Source: Cryptomeria japonica
Taxonomy: Eukaryota > Streptophyta > Pinopsida > Cupressales > Cupressaceae
Assembly: GCF_030272615.1 (NCBI RefSeq)
Contig: NC_081406.1
Location: 265,519,192 to 265,583,191 of the forward strand
Length of the DNA: 64,000 nt
Direction: 5' to 3'
Below the pieces are notes generated by a model. That model worked only from the letters and a program-made list of their open reading frames with translations, was not told the origin of the DNA and ran no database searches. Numbering within the stretch: position 1 is the first letter of the stretch; the number at the start of each line of letters is the position of its first letter. Shown here piece after piece: positions 22,555 to 33,936 of the stretch. A program made the position numbers and the translations under genes.

Positions 22555-23700
22555 ATGACTTATTTAGAGATGGATAGAGTGCTTGATGCTACCAAGGAAG
22601 AGTTGGAAACCCTAAGGGTTAGATTTAAAGCTTCACAAGTCAAAAGGAGAGAGTTGATTGAACAAATATTGGAAATATATAATAATAGTTCTTCAAATGA
22701 TGCTAGCATTGATGCATTAGCTAAAGAAGTTGAAAAACTAAATGGCGAAAAGGTAAATCTAAGAAGAGAGTTAGAATCCCTAACCATCCGCATGATCCAA
22801 GAGCTTGAAGCAAGAAGGGTAGCTAAAGACCAAATCAAAGAAAGAGATCATGAGATTGATAAGATGAAATAAGAGAATGTAACTTTTCATGAATATTGGC
22901 ATGAAGAGAAGGAAGAGAAGGAGGATTTGCAGGTAGATCTAGAAATGGCAACATCTCTAAGAGAGACTCTGACAAAACACAATGAAGATATTACCAGAGA
23001 GCTCACCGAGGCTAATGGAAAGCTGGAAAAGTTTCAATAAGAGTTCTTCTATGCTGGATGAGCAGATCCAATCTCAGATGATGAAAGGTGACACATCTGG
23101 ACTAGGTTTCAATACATCTAAGAAAGGAGAATCTTTTGGTACAAAGAGCAACATTCACAAAGATAAAACTGCTCCTAAGGCTAACAAGCCTACCGGTAAG
23201 AAAGCATTTAAACCTGTTTGGTTTGTCTGTCATAAACCTAGACATACTACAAATGTGTGTAGAAGTAGACCTAATGATAATACATGCTATAATACAAATG
23301 CTAGGTATGTATCTAGGATACTTGAAGGTCATTGTTTTACATGCAACATGTATGGACATAGAGCAGTTGAATGCAGATATGGAGAAAACAATCTGGCACC
23401 TCACATGAATCCAAGACCTAATGATGACTACAGGAGAACCTATGACAACTGGGGAAACATGAACTGGCAGAAACCCTATGTCAACCAATTTGTAACAATT
23501 GTATTTTATTTGCACCATTTGTAACAATTTTGGTCATGTGGCTATGAACTGCAAAAGGAGAATTTGAAGAGGTAATGCAGGACCTTGGAGATCATTTGGA
23601 ATGGCTTGCTATCATTGTCACAAATAGGGACACATGGCAAAGTTCTATAGAACCAGGAAGAAAAAATCGGTTAACCACTTTTGAAGATCAGAAAGGTAAG
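22555..23700 (+). pseudogene. Element C ORF1: coiled-coil protein with tandem CCHC knuckles
   Basis: From the ATG at 22555 the frame encodes a long charged helix with heptad-like leucines (LDATKEELETLRVRF; NLRRELESLTIRMIQELEA). TAA at 22870 and 23038 interrupt it; the same frame continues between them (LQVDLEMATSLRETL). In another frame from about 23045 a Lys-rich part leads to four knuckles: WFVCHKPRHTTNVC (first Cys lost), CFTCNMYGHRAVEC (23333-23374, intact), CTICNNFGHVAMNC (23511-23552, intact, shifted frame) and CYHCHK-stop-GHMAKFY (damaged). This looks like a gag-type RNA-binding protein without the usual capsid core. Function is inferred from the knuckles only. Confidence 0.7.
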
Positions 23701-24323
23701 TAGAAGGTCAATATTGAAGAAACCAGAGAGGAGATGAATAAAATTTGGAAAAAGAAGAGTAAGGACAAGCCTGTGGAAGAATCTATCCCTTCACCTAGCG
23801 TGGAGAATTCTACACCAGAGCACTAAGCCTTTCAAACAAGCCTAAAGGGAGCATAGTGGTAAATCTACTTTCAGACCCCTTGAAGAATCTATAGTAAGAG
23901 AGTTTGCATTTTGATTTATTTTGTGAGAATTCTTGATATCATTGTCTATCAGTTTTTCAAAAGATTGTCAACCGGTTATATACCTATCAGTATTGGGAAG
24001 TTTTATTACGTGGTATATTAGGGTTTGTTACCCTATCAGCCGAGCAATTAATGCAGTGGGTAAAGTTTATAAAAGTGAGTTTTTCTATGCTATTTCTACC
24101 CTAATTCCATTTGAAAGAGAGTTATTGAGCACCTGCAGAGCGAAAAAGAGATTTGCTAGCTAATTGAAGACAAATTTTTGTTGCGGATTGAAAGATTCAA
24201 TTGGATTCAAAGATTAGCAAAGGAAAAATAGGTGTACATTCGAGAGATCAACTAGAAACCTTGCTAGCACGGAGGAATTAAAGTATTCTTTTGTTAATCT
24301 CTCTCAAATTGAGTTTATCCAGA
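23701..24323 (+). other. Element C spacer between ORF1 and ORF2
   Basis: About 620 bases without a convincing gene. The first 130 bases extend the ORF1 tail (KKKSKDKPVEESI type) to stops near 23826. The rest is AT-rich and may be a leader for ORF2. Confidence 0.5.
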
Positions 24324-25689
24324 ATGGCATCATCGTCTAAACAAGTAGAGAGACTTATGATCACTGTTGAACCTATGGAGTCTATGGAAACAAACAAAAT
24401 AGTGTCATATAATGCTTTGTCTCAAGTTCTTGATGGTGTTATGATAAACGGTGATTTATCCAATTACATTGACTATAAAATTAAGGATTTAGGATCATTA
24501 TCAATTTATTCTCAACTGAAATCCTTGTGTGATAAAAGCGGCAAAATCAAACCCGAGTACAATAGGGTTTATGAAAAGGGTTTTCACAATGTGGCATATT
24601 TTCTTGAAGATTTTAAAGAAGAACATGCTAGGATAATTCTTAGTCGTGTGCATGGTGAAAATATGTATCTTGAAAGGTCACACACAATCACAAAGGAAGC
24701 AATCCATGCAGTGACTAGGTTTTGGCAAACTGGTGAAGTTCCAAAGCTGAGGAAAATTTCAAAGGAAACTGTGGTAATACTAACTCAGACCACCTCTAAT
24801 GGTCATGCATTTTTCAGTTAACAACATTAAGGACCCAACAGTTAGACTTGCTACTATGGTCATTGGGTACATGATATTTTATTCCAGCAGAATGAAGAGT
24901 GTGCCATCTGTAGCTGTGCATGCAATTTACAAAATGATTGTTGAGAATGCAGATTATGACTTATGCAAATCTATAAGGAGTCAATTGATGTTGAACCTAC
25001 AATCAATAAAGAAAGACAACACTCAAAAGTTCAAATTTGGTCAATTATTGATTGGTCTATTCTTTTATTTTCAGAATTTTCTACTGAGAATTGGTGACAT
25101 TCAATGGTCAAAAGATCTACCGGTAACTAATCAAATCAAGAACATCATTAAGGTTGTAAAGAAAACATTCTTTGCTGCAATGAATAGACATTTTAATGAA
25201 TTCCAAAAGAAGATGATCATGAGGGTGAGGCTACCTGAAGATGTGGTGAAACACTTTGCAAAAGACATTTGTTTCACAGTCACCACAAACTTTTGTCTTA
25301 TGAAGGTTGTAGAACCCAAGCAGGGTGAAATGAATTATGAAGTCAATTATGACTTATTAATCAAATATGCCAACAAACTTTTGGCATCTCCCAAGGATAA
25401 GAAGAAGAAAATATTGGGAACATTTAAGGAAAGAAATGCACCTGCTGAACCCAATTCTGCCAAAGAGAAGAAGAAGAAGAAAGTTGAGCAAGCACCTCCA
25501 GTGACCACCGGTACAAGGGTGACAAGAAGTGTTCAAGTCAAAAAGGAACTTGCACCCAAATTATATGCTAAGAAGTAGATTGCAACAAAGAAGAGAGGCA
25601 TGCAACTTATTCTTCAAGCATAATCTGATGATACCGACACTGAAGAGGAACCTAAGAAAATGAAAGCAATTGGTAAGAAATCCAAACTA
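24324..25689 (+). pseudogene. Element C ORF2: large protein of unknown family
   Basis: The ATG at 24324 opens MASSSKQVERLMITVE; the frame runs to 24821. The protein continues in the next frame from about 24805 to a TAG at 25576-25578, so one small frameshift near 24800 separates the halves. It has predicted helical, mostly hydrophobic blocks (ATMVIGYMIFYSSRM; GQLLIGLFFYFQNFLLRIGD) and a basic tail (DKKKKILGTFKERN, EKKKKKVEQ). I see no CCHC, D-S-G, YxDD or D-D-E motif. The part ITKEAIHAVTRFWQTGEVPK faintly recalls helical ORFs of other plant mobile elements such as the putative plant transposon protein domain; that is a guess. About 455 residues. Confidence 0.6.
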
Positions 25690-25751
25690 GTAGGAGGCAC
25701 CTCACAATAGGGTATTCCTATTTATACTTTATTTTACAAACTTATGACTGA

Positions 25752-27447
25752 TTTTTAGAGAACTGTAAAAAATTAGGGAGGAATAGGGTTGATAATGTGA
25801 AAAAATGTTTTGATTCAGTTGATGATGATCAAAAGAAACAAATTGTTCAAAAGGTAATCAACTACTTGTGTCAATACAATCGATTGCCTCAGGATCTTAA
25901 AAATGATATTTCTGATTCTTTGCATTCTATTCTTTTAAATAAGTGGAAAGTGGTTGTTAAACAAGATCAAGAAATAATTGATAGTATTTTCATTCAATAT
26001 TTTCCTGAATTGTCTAGAGATGAATTATTAGCATTGCTTGATAAATTCAAAGGACAGTTTCATTCTAAGTCAAGAAGATTGATGATAATGAATGAAAAGG
26101 TATAATCTATTGAAGTTGAAACTCATCAGATAGCTAGAAATATTCAAAGGATGCATGAGCAGATGAAGTCTCATAAAACTGATCAAACAAAGACTGGAGC
26201 ACAACTAGAGTTAGATGAAGAAAAAATTATTGCACCAAATATTGTCTATCCTATTAAGCATAAGGATGACACTACTTCTCTATCAGTTATCTTTGTAAAT
26301 GATATTTAGGACACCATTGATTTATCTGGTAATATCATTGAACCAGTTATGCCACCATTACAGCAACCGGTCATTACTATTACACAGGAAGCAATTGAAA
26401 CACCGGTAATTCAACCTAGTGTAGATATTCAACCTCCACCGGAAAAAGAACACCAAGTGGAAAATCAATTGCCATCGGTTACAATGGTTACGTGAGAGAA
26501 ATAAACAAAGGTAGATAAAGAGAAAGAGAACCTGAGAAAGAGGTTGAAGTGAAGGAACCTGAATAGAAAAAGAAAAAAGAGAAAGAGAAAACAGAGGAGA
26601 AGATAGCAGATAAACAAGAAAAAGCAATTGTTAAGCAACAAATTGATGATGAGGATGACTCAATAGGCATCAAAGGGCATATAGATGTAGATAATATGAG
26701 TGCATATGAAATCAGGGAGATTGCTATAGTAATGCAATCTAGAGATCAAAAGAAAAAAAGATTAAAAGAGAAGAGGAAGGAAGTAGAAACTATTCAAACT
26801 GTCGTTGAGATATTGTCAAGTATTCTACTGGAGACAAACATTGAAAACCTGTCAACTCCTACAGGCAAGCTTGGCCAGTTGGTTGCTGATGCATTTGACC
26901 AACTGAAGTCCCTTGAAGAAGCTGGTCAGACTTTAGTTGAGAAGAATTATAGAAAGAAGAGAGGAGAACAAATAATGAAGATATTGATATAGGGAAGATT
27001 GCTTTATCCCTGAATAAAGATCTTTTGAGGACTGCTATTGAAACAGGAGGAAGGATACTAGCCTATACATATAACATTTCATTTTTCTACACTGATTTGA
27101 TTAAGAGGTGAGAAGAGACAAAACAAGAACTGGAAAGGATATGCACTGCCTACATACCTTTACAGGATTCAGCCTTAGCATTTGGCAAATCAATTGATGA
27201 TTTGCAAAATCAGTTAGAAGTCTATGATTATGAACAAGCTAAGAGACTTTGCTCCTTGAAAGAGCTAAAGAACTAGTTAAGACCCAAAGTGGACATCTTA
27301 CAATGGGCATAGAGGGATGCAAAAGTAGTTTTGGCAACTCCAGAAATAAGCACAGTAGATGTGATGGAAGAATTCGCTACACAGGTTATGACAACCATTG
27401 AGATCACTGAAACCTTATTGGAAACATGGGAAAATATTTTTTCTTAG
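25752..27447 (+). pseudogene. Element C ORF3 or ORF2 C-terminal part: coiled-coil protein, decayed
   Basis: From about 25752 a frame reads NCKKLGRNRVDNVKKCFD and stays open to 26103-26105 (helical; ELSRDELLALLDKFKGQF). After the stop it continues SIEVETHQIARNIQRMHEQM, then a Pro-rich part (VMPPLQQPVITITQE; PSVDIQPPPEKE) and a Lys/Glu-rich coil in shifted frames at 26500-26660. A further open frame, 26696-26992, is again helical (VVEILSSILLETNIENL). Remnants to 27447 remain coiled-coil-like. It is probably the continuation of ORF2, giving one protein of about 1,000 residues before decay. No known domain recognised. Confidence 0.5.
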
Positions 27448-27687
27448 ATGAAGATCACTTTCAGTGACATTTTCTTGAAAATTGCAGTGAACAGTCCTTG
27501 ATAAAGACTCTTACATTTTTGTATATGTAATTTATTGATGCAAATTTTTCTATAATATATATTTATTTTACTTTTTAATTTGGCATTGTTGCAAAGGGGG
27601 AGTAGAAATATGTTTGTACATTTTTTTTGTAAACACACTTAGTTGTAAGTAAAGTTGTAAAGTTTTCTAAGTGTTGCCATCAATGCC

Positions 27688-27699
27688 AAAGGGGGAGAT
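27688..27699 (+). other. Polypurine tract of element C
   Basis: AAAGGGGGAGAT directly before the 3' LTR. The preceding GCCATCAATGCC is the same as in Copia-1 (about 8325-8336). The 240 bases before it (27448-27687) are AT-rich and non-coding. Confidence 0.88.
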
Positions 27700-28811
27700 T
27701 GTTGGCTTGATGATGATTGTAATGGACGACTTCATGTGCTGTCATTGATGGCACATGTATACACACACATATGTTCACATTGTCATATTCATCTTAGCTA
27801 AGACAAATCGGTATTACTCCTAAGTCTTTGTATTGAAAATCTGGTATTATATTTATAGTTAAGTTCAAATGGTTTAGAGGGTGTCTAAATGGTATATGTA
27901 GACAACTGGGATATATAGGAATGGCTTGACACCAACTTGGAGATTCAACGAAGATCATCAAAGAAGCAAATGAAGTACAATCGGTCTATAAGTTGGAAGA
28001 GGTTAACTCTTAACTGGTATTGGTGTTCCAACTAGTTTCACTGATTGTGTGATGAGTTATCACCGATCATGATGAGTTATCCCTAACCGACAGATTTGGC
28101 GGTAATCTATGATGAGTTATGTTAGATTGTCGAGATACACTGCACCTAGGAAATTGTGATATGATTCCTGAGCCGACGTGAAATCTAATGTCTATATAAT
28201 GACAATATGATGAACTAGTTTTCATGATGTGAGATAGAAGTGTTGAGTTGTTGAAGGTGTTGCAGAGTATATCGGTGATACAGTTTTGAGTGAGAAGAAG
28301 AGGATCTATTCAAGCAAGTTGTGTTACTTCTAGATCACACCACCTATTATTCTCTAACAATCACAACAATCAAATCCCCTAATTGGGTAAGCTCTAACAA
28401 GCTTCATTGTATAATTCCTCTAACCAGGTGATCCATTAGTTTGGGTTTGAAATCCTCTACCGAGGTTACTACCTTTAATAGGATATAGCTCCTAAGAGAG
28501 CTTTGGGATCTTTTACATGATTCACTCCTAGAAAAGCATTTTTGTAGACCTTAATCGGTCAGTTGCCTATTACTGCAGATAGTTAACTTGCGAGTCTCCT
28601 CTCACATTGGTTTTTCCTAGTTAGGTTTTCCACATATAAACACTTGTGTTATGGTGGATGTTTTACTTGTTTTGGATGCTTTAATATCATTTTGGATTGC
28701 ATGCATAATATTTAGTAAACTGATTAGTATCTTTTCTAGTCTGTGTTTCAAGTGGTACTATTTTTGCTGTCACTGATTCACCCCCCCTCTCTGTGATTTA
28801 TAAGTTTATCA
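27700..28811 (+). repeat. 3' LTR of element C
   Basis: Direct copy of 21357-22483, beginning TGTTGGCTTGATG and ending AAGTTTATCA before the TSD GGCAT. TATATAAT at 28193-28200. Confidence 0.92.
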
Positions 28812-28816
28812 GGCAT

Positions 28817-30546
28817 AGGTGATGGATTTAAATTTGAGATTCCTTCTCTTGGTTCTATAAAAGTGAGAAGGATAGCTACCATCCTTTAATAAGGCAAACA
28901 TAACTTCCAACCAACCAGTTTGTGCATCTCCCTGGTTATCAACCTGTTCTTCTTCCTGCAACAAGAGGGAGGTCTCTGATTCTTTCCCAAAGATGAATTG
29001 AACTGCTCATAGAGTCCTCTTCCCCTAACTAACTTGGTAATTTTGATGTCAAGGTCATAATCCATGACCTTAGTGATCCATCTAGCTTTGTTCTCACCTA
29101 TATCTTGGTTGAGAAGGAAATCTTTAACACTTGCATGTGGGACTAGGAGCTAAATCTTGTTGTTTGAGAGCATGTATCTAAACTTTTTTAGTGCTCTCAC
29201 AACTGTAATGACTTGGTTTTCCACATAGTTGTACCTAAGTTCATAGTCCTTTAGGTCTTGACTGAAAAATGTTATGGGATACTCCAAATCATCCTGATTT
29301 AACTGTGTTAGAATAGTGGATATACTTGATTCTCCGCCCAAGGTGTAAAGGATGAAATCCTTCTCATAGTTTGGATTTACTAGGGCAGGAGCTTGAGCAA
29401 TGGCTTGTTTGATCTGAGAAAATCCTTCCTTCCCCTCCTTAGTACATTTGAAGGCAAATCCTTCTTTAGCATGGTTGTGAGAAGCTTGACCAAGGCTGCA
29501 AGGTTTGGGATAAACCTTCTGACAAAGTTTATTCTTCCAAGGAAGCTTTGAAGTCCTTTCTTAAGATGTGGAAGTGGAAAAGACACAATGGCTTCCACTC
29601 TCTTTGGGTCTACGACCAGACCATATTTAGATATAATGTGTCCAAGTAGTTTTCCTTGATCAATGGAAAATACACACTTGCTGGGGTACAAGAACACACC
29701 ATATTCCCTGCACTTTATGAAAACTTGCTCAAGATGAGAAAAGTGGTCTACTGCATGCTTGGAGTATACAATAATATCATCAAGATATACTAGTACAAAT
29801 TTTGCTAATAATCCCTTAACAACCATATCCATGGCTCTCTGAAAAGTTGCACTTGCATTTGCTAGTCCAAAAGACATCTTACAATAGGCATAGGTGCCCT
29901 ATTTAGTAGTGAATGTAGTCTCGTATTGGTCATATTCTTGGACTAAGATTTCGTTATACCCTGACTATCCATCAAAGAATGAAAATCTTTCAGAGCCACT
30001 AACCTTGGATAAAATTTGTTCCATGGAGGGGAGGGGGTAATGATCTTTGAGGGAGGCTCTATTGAGGTCCTTAAAGTCTACACGCAGTCTGATTTCCTCA
30101 TTTTTCTTCCTAACTAGAACAAGATTGGCTACCCAAGAAGAATGCTTAATTGGAAAAATAATGCTAGATTCTATAAGCTTGGATATCTCTCTCCGTGTCA
30201 AAGGCTCAATCTTGGGGTTTATAGGCCTTTTCTTTTGTCTGACTAGTTAAGCACTAGGATCTAACTCAATGGTATGTTGAGCTAGACTAGGATCAAACCC
30301 TTTTCGATCCTCAAAGGTAAAATAAAAAATATCATTATACTCTTGAAAAAGATTAACAAAAGTATCTTGGTCTGATTGGGAACATACCTTCCCCAAATTG
30401 AAAGCTTTTCCCTCCGCCATGGCTATTGATTTGTAGTCTACTTTCTTGGCAGCCAGGTTCATTTCTCTGCCTTTCATTTGATCATCATGGTTGAAGATGC
30501 CTTCCAAGGTGATCAACCCCTTAGGCAGCTTGTTATAACCGAGCTA
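28817..30546 (-). pseudogene. Element B reverse transcriptase and degenerate gypsy RNase H
   Basis: On the minus strand from about 30516: KVDYKSIAMAEGKAFNLG, then LTRREISKLIESSIIFPIKHSSW, RLRVDFKDLNRASLKDHYPLP, a TAG in FFDG-SGYN, and KMSFGLANASATFQRAM. The catalytic box LVYLDDIIVYSK is intact near 29790-29755. RT ends with VEAIVSFPLPHLKKGLQSFLG. RNase H (about 29370-29150) reads FILYTLGGESSISTIL; the usual Asp-Ala-Ser is replaced by Thr-Leu-Gly, so the first catalytic Asp is gone. LRYNYVENQVITVVRALKKFR follows. Stops at 29962, 29878 and 29149. Confidence 0.87.
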
Positions 30547-31282
30547 CATGATTTGATCTCCATACTGGTCTTGCAACATGCCTTGCTTCTTATGTGAGAA
30601 CCCTGCCTCATCTTGTAGGAAGTTCACAACCTGCTGATCATAATCAAAGACCTACCAATTCACTTGGTTATCAGACACTGCAAGTCTCACCACAAGTCTG
30701 ATCTGTTGTTATTTATCCACTGCAACATGAGATGGAATGTCATGTTGAGCACCTACTGCTACTAATCGGTCAACATATTTATTATGATTTCTAGTGACAC
30801 GAGAAATTGAAGGCCTCAAATCCTTCAATCAGGTCCCATGCCCTATGTTTATAGGACTTGAGAAGGTTGTTCTTGGTGGTATTTTGAGCTTTGACCAGAT
30901 TTACAACCAAATCACTATCTCAATACACCTTCAAAGATTTAATCCCTCTCCTTTGTGTTATTTGGAGACCCAAAATCAAAGCTTCATACTCAACTACATT
31001 ATTAGTGCAACTAAACTGAATTCTGAAAGAAATGAAATATTTCTCCCCCTTGGGAGAGATCAACAATATACTGACCCCTGCACCATTTTTGTTCCTCAAA
31101 CCATCAAATAATATGTTCCATATCCCATGCATATCATTATCTTCCTTTGAAAGGTTTTGAATGGGGGTGTTTTCTTCATGTATATAATATGTACCCAGGC
31201 CGGTATTATTGACCTCATCAATGGGGTCAAACTGAAATGCATTTGCCCAATCATCAAGTAGGCAATCAAGAACCTCATCCAA
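30547..31282 (-). pseudogene. Element B archaeal-type RNase H (aRH) located before RT
   Basis: The open frame 31282-30920 (minus) contains WNILFDGLRNKNGAGVSIL (first Asp), CTNNVVEYEALILGLQ (Glu), KSLKVY, a TGA, then DSDLVVNLV (Asp). This matches the aRH of element E (LYFDGSYTQHGAGAGVLF; IAEYEALTTGLR; VFGDSQLVIRQ). It lies between protease (31807-31604) and RT (from 30250), whereas in elements A and E the aRH follows the gypsy RNase H. The remainder to 30547 is decayed linker with RLVVRLAVSDNQVNW-like text. RNase H would remove the RNA strand during cDNA synthesis. Confidence 0.82.
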
Positions 31283-32088
31283 CTAAGTTGCAGGCTCTCT
31301 TACTAAAATTTCTTCTTTCTCCTCATGGAGAGTACAATTCATGTTGATAGGACTTTTGGTATAGGGCTCTTTATGATCATTGGAAACAGGTTCAACCCTA
31401 ATGGTTACTTTGGTACCATATCTTGTCCTAAACAACATGTGAGACCAATAAGAAGATAGGTAGCCACCTATCTTGGTGTTCCATTCCCTACATAAACAAA
31501 TGACAAAATAAGAAGGGAGGTATATCACTAAGATATCGTGCAACACACTACAACCCGAGAAGGCATGCAAGGTTAGATTTAAATCTTTAATGACTCCCAC
31601 AGTCTAAATTGATATTCCATCAAGTTGCACAACTCCGCTTGTTATAGGTTCATACTTGATGCCTAGGTGGTCAGCTATCTCTTTTGGCATAACTGAACTA
31701 CTAGCCCCACTATCTATCATGCAATTATGAACAAGTTTAATCCGTATGATTAATGAAAGATAAAAAGGGGGAGGCTTACTTATTTTCTTTGGATTCTCTA
31801 CCTCCAAAGGCTACACCAAGGTTGTCGAAGTTGAGGAATCGCAGCCCTGACTTGTACCTTCTGCAACATCCATCCCCTTTAAGGCTTCCTAAAGTAGGTC
31901 TCTTTGAGATGGGATATCAAGAGCATCCCACATAGATACATTGAGGCTGACCCTCTTCATTTGTTCAACAACATTAAAGGGGACATTAGCCTTAGCAGGG
32001 ACCTTTGAAACAACTAGGTCCAGTTTTGATATTATAGAAGCCTTAGTTAGCTCTCCTTGCATGACCTTTTGAGTCAAATCCCGCTTCT
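31283..32088 (-). pseudogene. Element B protease and gag C terminus
   Basis: From 32077 the frame reads MTQKVMQGELTKASII and ends at 31889. The protease frame 31807-31604 reads LVHNCMIDSGASSSVMPKEIA, with the D-S-G-A active site. A frame after it (31600-31283) holds the protease C-terminal part and linker. At 32088 the reading joins the gag region at 56777 across element D. Stops separate the pieces. Confidence 0.85.
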
Positions 32089-33769
32089 TGTAGCGTCATA
32101 AATTGTACGCACTTGCTAAAGCAGTACAATTTCACACCTAGTTTAGCACCCGCCTTGGCGCATTTTGCATTTTGCATTGCATTTCCCCTTTAGCACTTAA
32201 TTAATCAAATTAATTAAGTCTAAGGTTCTATTTCATCATCTCCCACATCATAAAGTTGGGCCCTTTCATTAAGGTGTGCCCCTTTCATTTTATTCTTCCA
32301 ATACATCATTTAATCAAAAACCCTAATTAGGTCCTATTTTGAACTTGGGGGCTTGATTTCGGGGGTCAAAACATCTCGAAATCAGTTGTAACTTCGGGAT
32401 TCTCTCTAAAATCATCATATCCAACGGCCCTGAAAATTTGGTGAAAAGTTGTCGGGACCATGGCGCCCGGCGTGCACATGGTCCCGGACATTTTTCCCGA
32501 AATTTTAGGAGCGCGATCCAATCATAAAATAAAGCTTAACCCCAAGAAATTGGCAGGATATTCAATCTCTAGGTCGGCCAAAAGTTGAAATTAAGACCTA
32601 GGGTTTCATATATAAGAGCTCTCTTTCTTCATTTGAAAGGATCCGAATTTTGGCTTTCAAGGACCTTCTATGCAGCGAAAGAGCAGATCTTTGAAGACTT
32701 CAACAACATTCAACATTCATCCATCAAGCATCTATCAATTTCATTCATTCATTTAGGGCTTTGAAGACATTGAAGAGCAATAGGGGATTACCGACTGAAG
32801 ATTGGCTTGTACCCCTCCCTTGGGGTTGGGTATGATTTCATGTTGTTTTCATGTCTTTGCATAAGCTTCATTACATCATTTGTATTCATGCTTTAGATCA
32901 CTTTGCATCTTGATTTGGAGCATTTACATTATCATTTACAAGCAATTAGGGTTTACTTTCTAGGTTGCTCTAGTTTGCTTACTTGCATTTTAGGATCTTG
33001 CACACACACAAGGTCTGCACACACAATACATTTTACAATACAACTTGGCTATTCGTGGAGGTGGAAATCACCGAAGCGGGGGTTTGACTAAGGCAAACCC
33101 TATATAGCCACCCACCACACCTTTTCAGATATAAGTGCAGGTTTCGGAATTCGGACGATGCCGCAAGTTACAGATCTGGAAGAAGCAGACGGAGACCGAA
33201 CTTCACACCAAATCTCAGAGCAAAAGACCAGGACAGGGACATGGGGTGCCCTGGTCCTACCAGGACAGGGGCACTGGGCACCCTGGTCCCTGGGACAGGG
33301 GCGCTGGGCGCCCTGGTCCTCCTGACAGACAGCATTTTTAGCATTTTTGACAGCTTTTTCCAGAGTGCAAAACAACAGTTTTCGGAGCAGTTTCAGGGGC
33401 AGAATTAGGACAGTGGCACCCGCGCCCCCGTCCCGAACATTTTCACTCAGATTTTAACACCGGGTACGCATTTACATTCTTGTCTTGTCCTTGTGTTTAC
33501 AGCTTTCCGCTTTCCATCGTTTAAGTTCAATTCTGCAATCTTGTCATTAGTTCATACTTGCACTTTGGGGTTAGGGATTGAACTTGCATCATTTCATCTT
33601 TCAATTACAACAAAGGAATAGAAATCCTAATAGGTAGCCCGTGGCTCTCTCTTCCACAAAAAGAAGTAGCCAATTGTGTGGTACCTCTAGGCTCTTTCGT
33701 ATTCCACAAATGTGTGATTGAAAGTGAGATTAGGGCATGTTTGCTTAGTGTCACTTTTTCCCCCACACA
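32089..33769 (+). repeat. 5' LTR of element D
   Basis: Starts TGTAGCGTCATAAATTG and ends TTTTTCCCCCACACA. A perfect hairpin GGGACCATG...CATGGTCCC spans 32454-32485, upstream of the TATA box TATATAAG at 32609-32616. Three imperfect 32-bp repeats with GGACAGGG...CCCTGGTCC lie at about 33228-33325. The small open frame at 32903-33091 is repeated in the 3' LTR and is not considered a gene. Confidence 0.94.
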
Positions 33770-33772
33770 TTT

Positions 33773-33790
33773 TGGTGAACCCGACGTGAA
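33773..33790 (+). other. Candidate primer binding site of element D
   Basis: TGGTGAACCCGACGTGAA starts four bases after the 5' LTR, the normal place for a primer site. I could not assign the tRNA. An A-rich run (33868-33890) follows in the leader. Confidence 0.5.
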
Positions 33791-33936
33791 TCTATCATTG
33801 CTTCCTCTTGCATTGCATTTTTTAGATCTAGATCTAGATTTAGTGTGTTTTCATTTCATTTTCATTAAAAAGAAAAAAAAAAAAAAAAAAGTGTGTTTCT
33901 TTGCATTGTGTGTTTAAAATTTTATGCAATTTCAAA

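Larger units (their letters stand above)
21357..28811 (+). mobile_element. Element C: non-autonomous LTR retrotransposon without pol
   Basis: A 7,455-bp insertion in the integrase/RNase H join of element B with perfect TSDs GGCAT (21352-21356 and 28812-28816). It has two LTRs of about 1.1 kb (about 8 percent different in the first 225 aligned bases), an initiator-Met primer site and a polypurine tract. The 5.2-kb interior encodes a coiled-coil protein with up to four CCHC knuckles and one or two large unknown proteins. No RT, protease, RNase H or integrase motif was found in any frame. It must have moved with enzymes from another element. Confidence 0.9.

Noticed and set aside
24799-24821. 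Programmed frameshift between the two halves of element C ORF2
   Set aside because: No slippery heptamer was recognised and the element has many other lesions; decay is the simpler explanation.
32903-33091. 62-codon frame, repeated identically at 55904-56092, as a small gene
   Set aside because: Both are in the D LTRs; the identity is explained by LTR duplication and no conserved protein features are seen.
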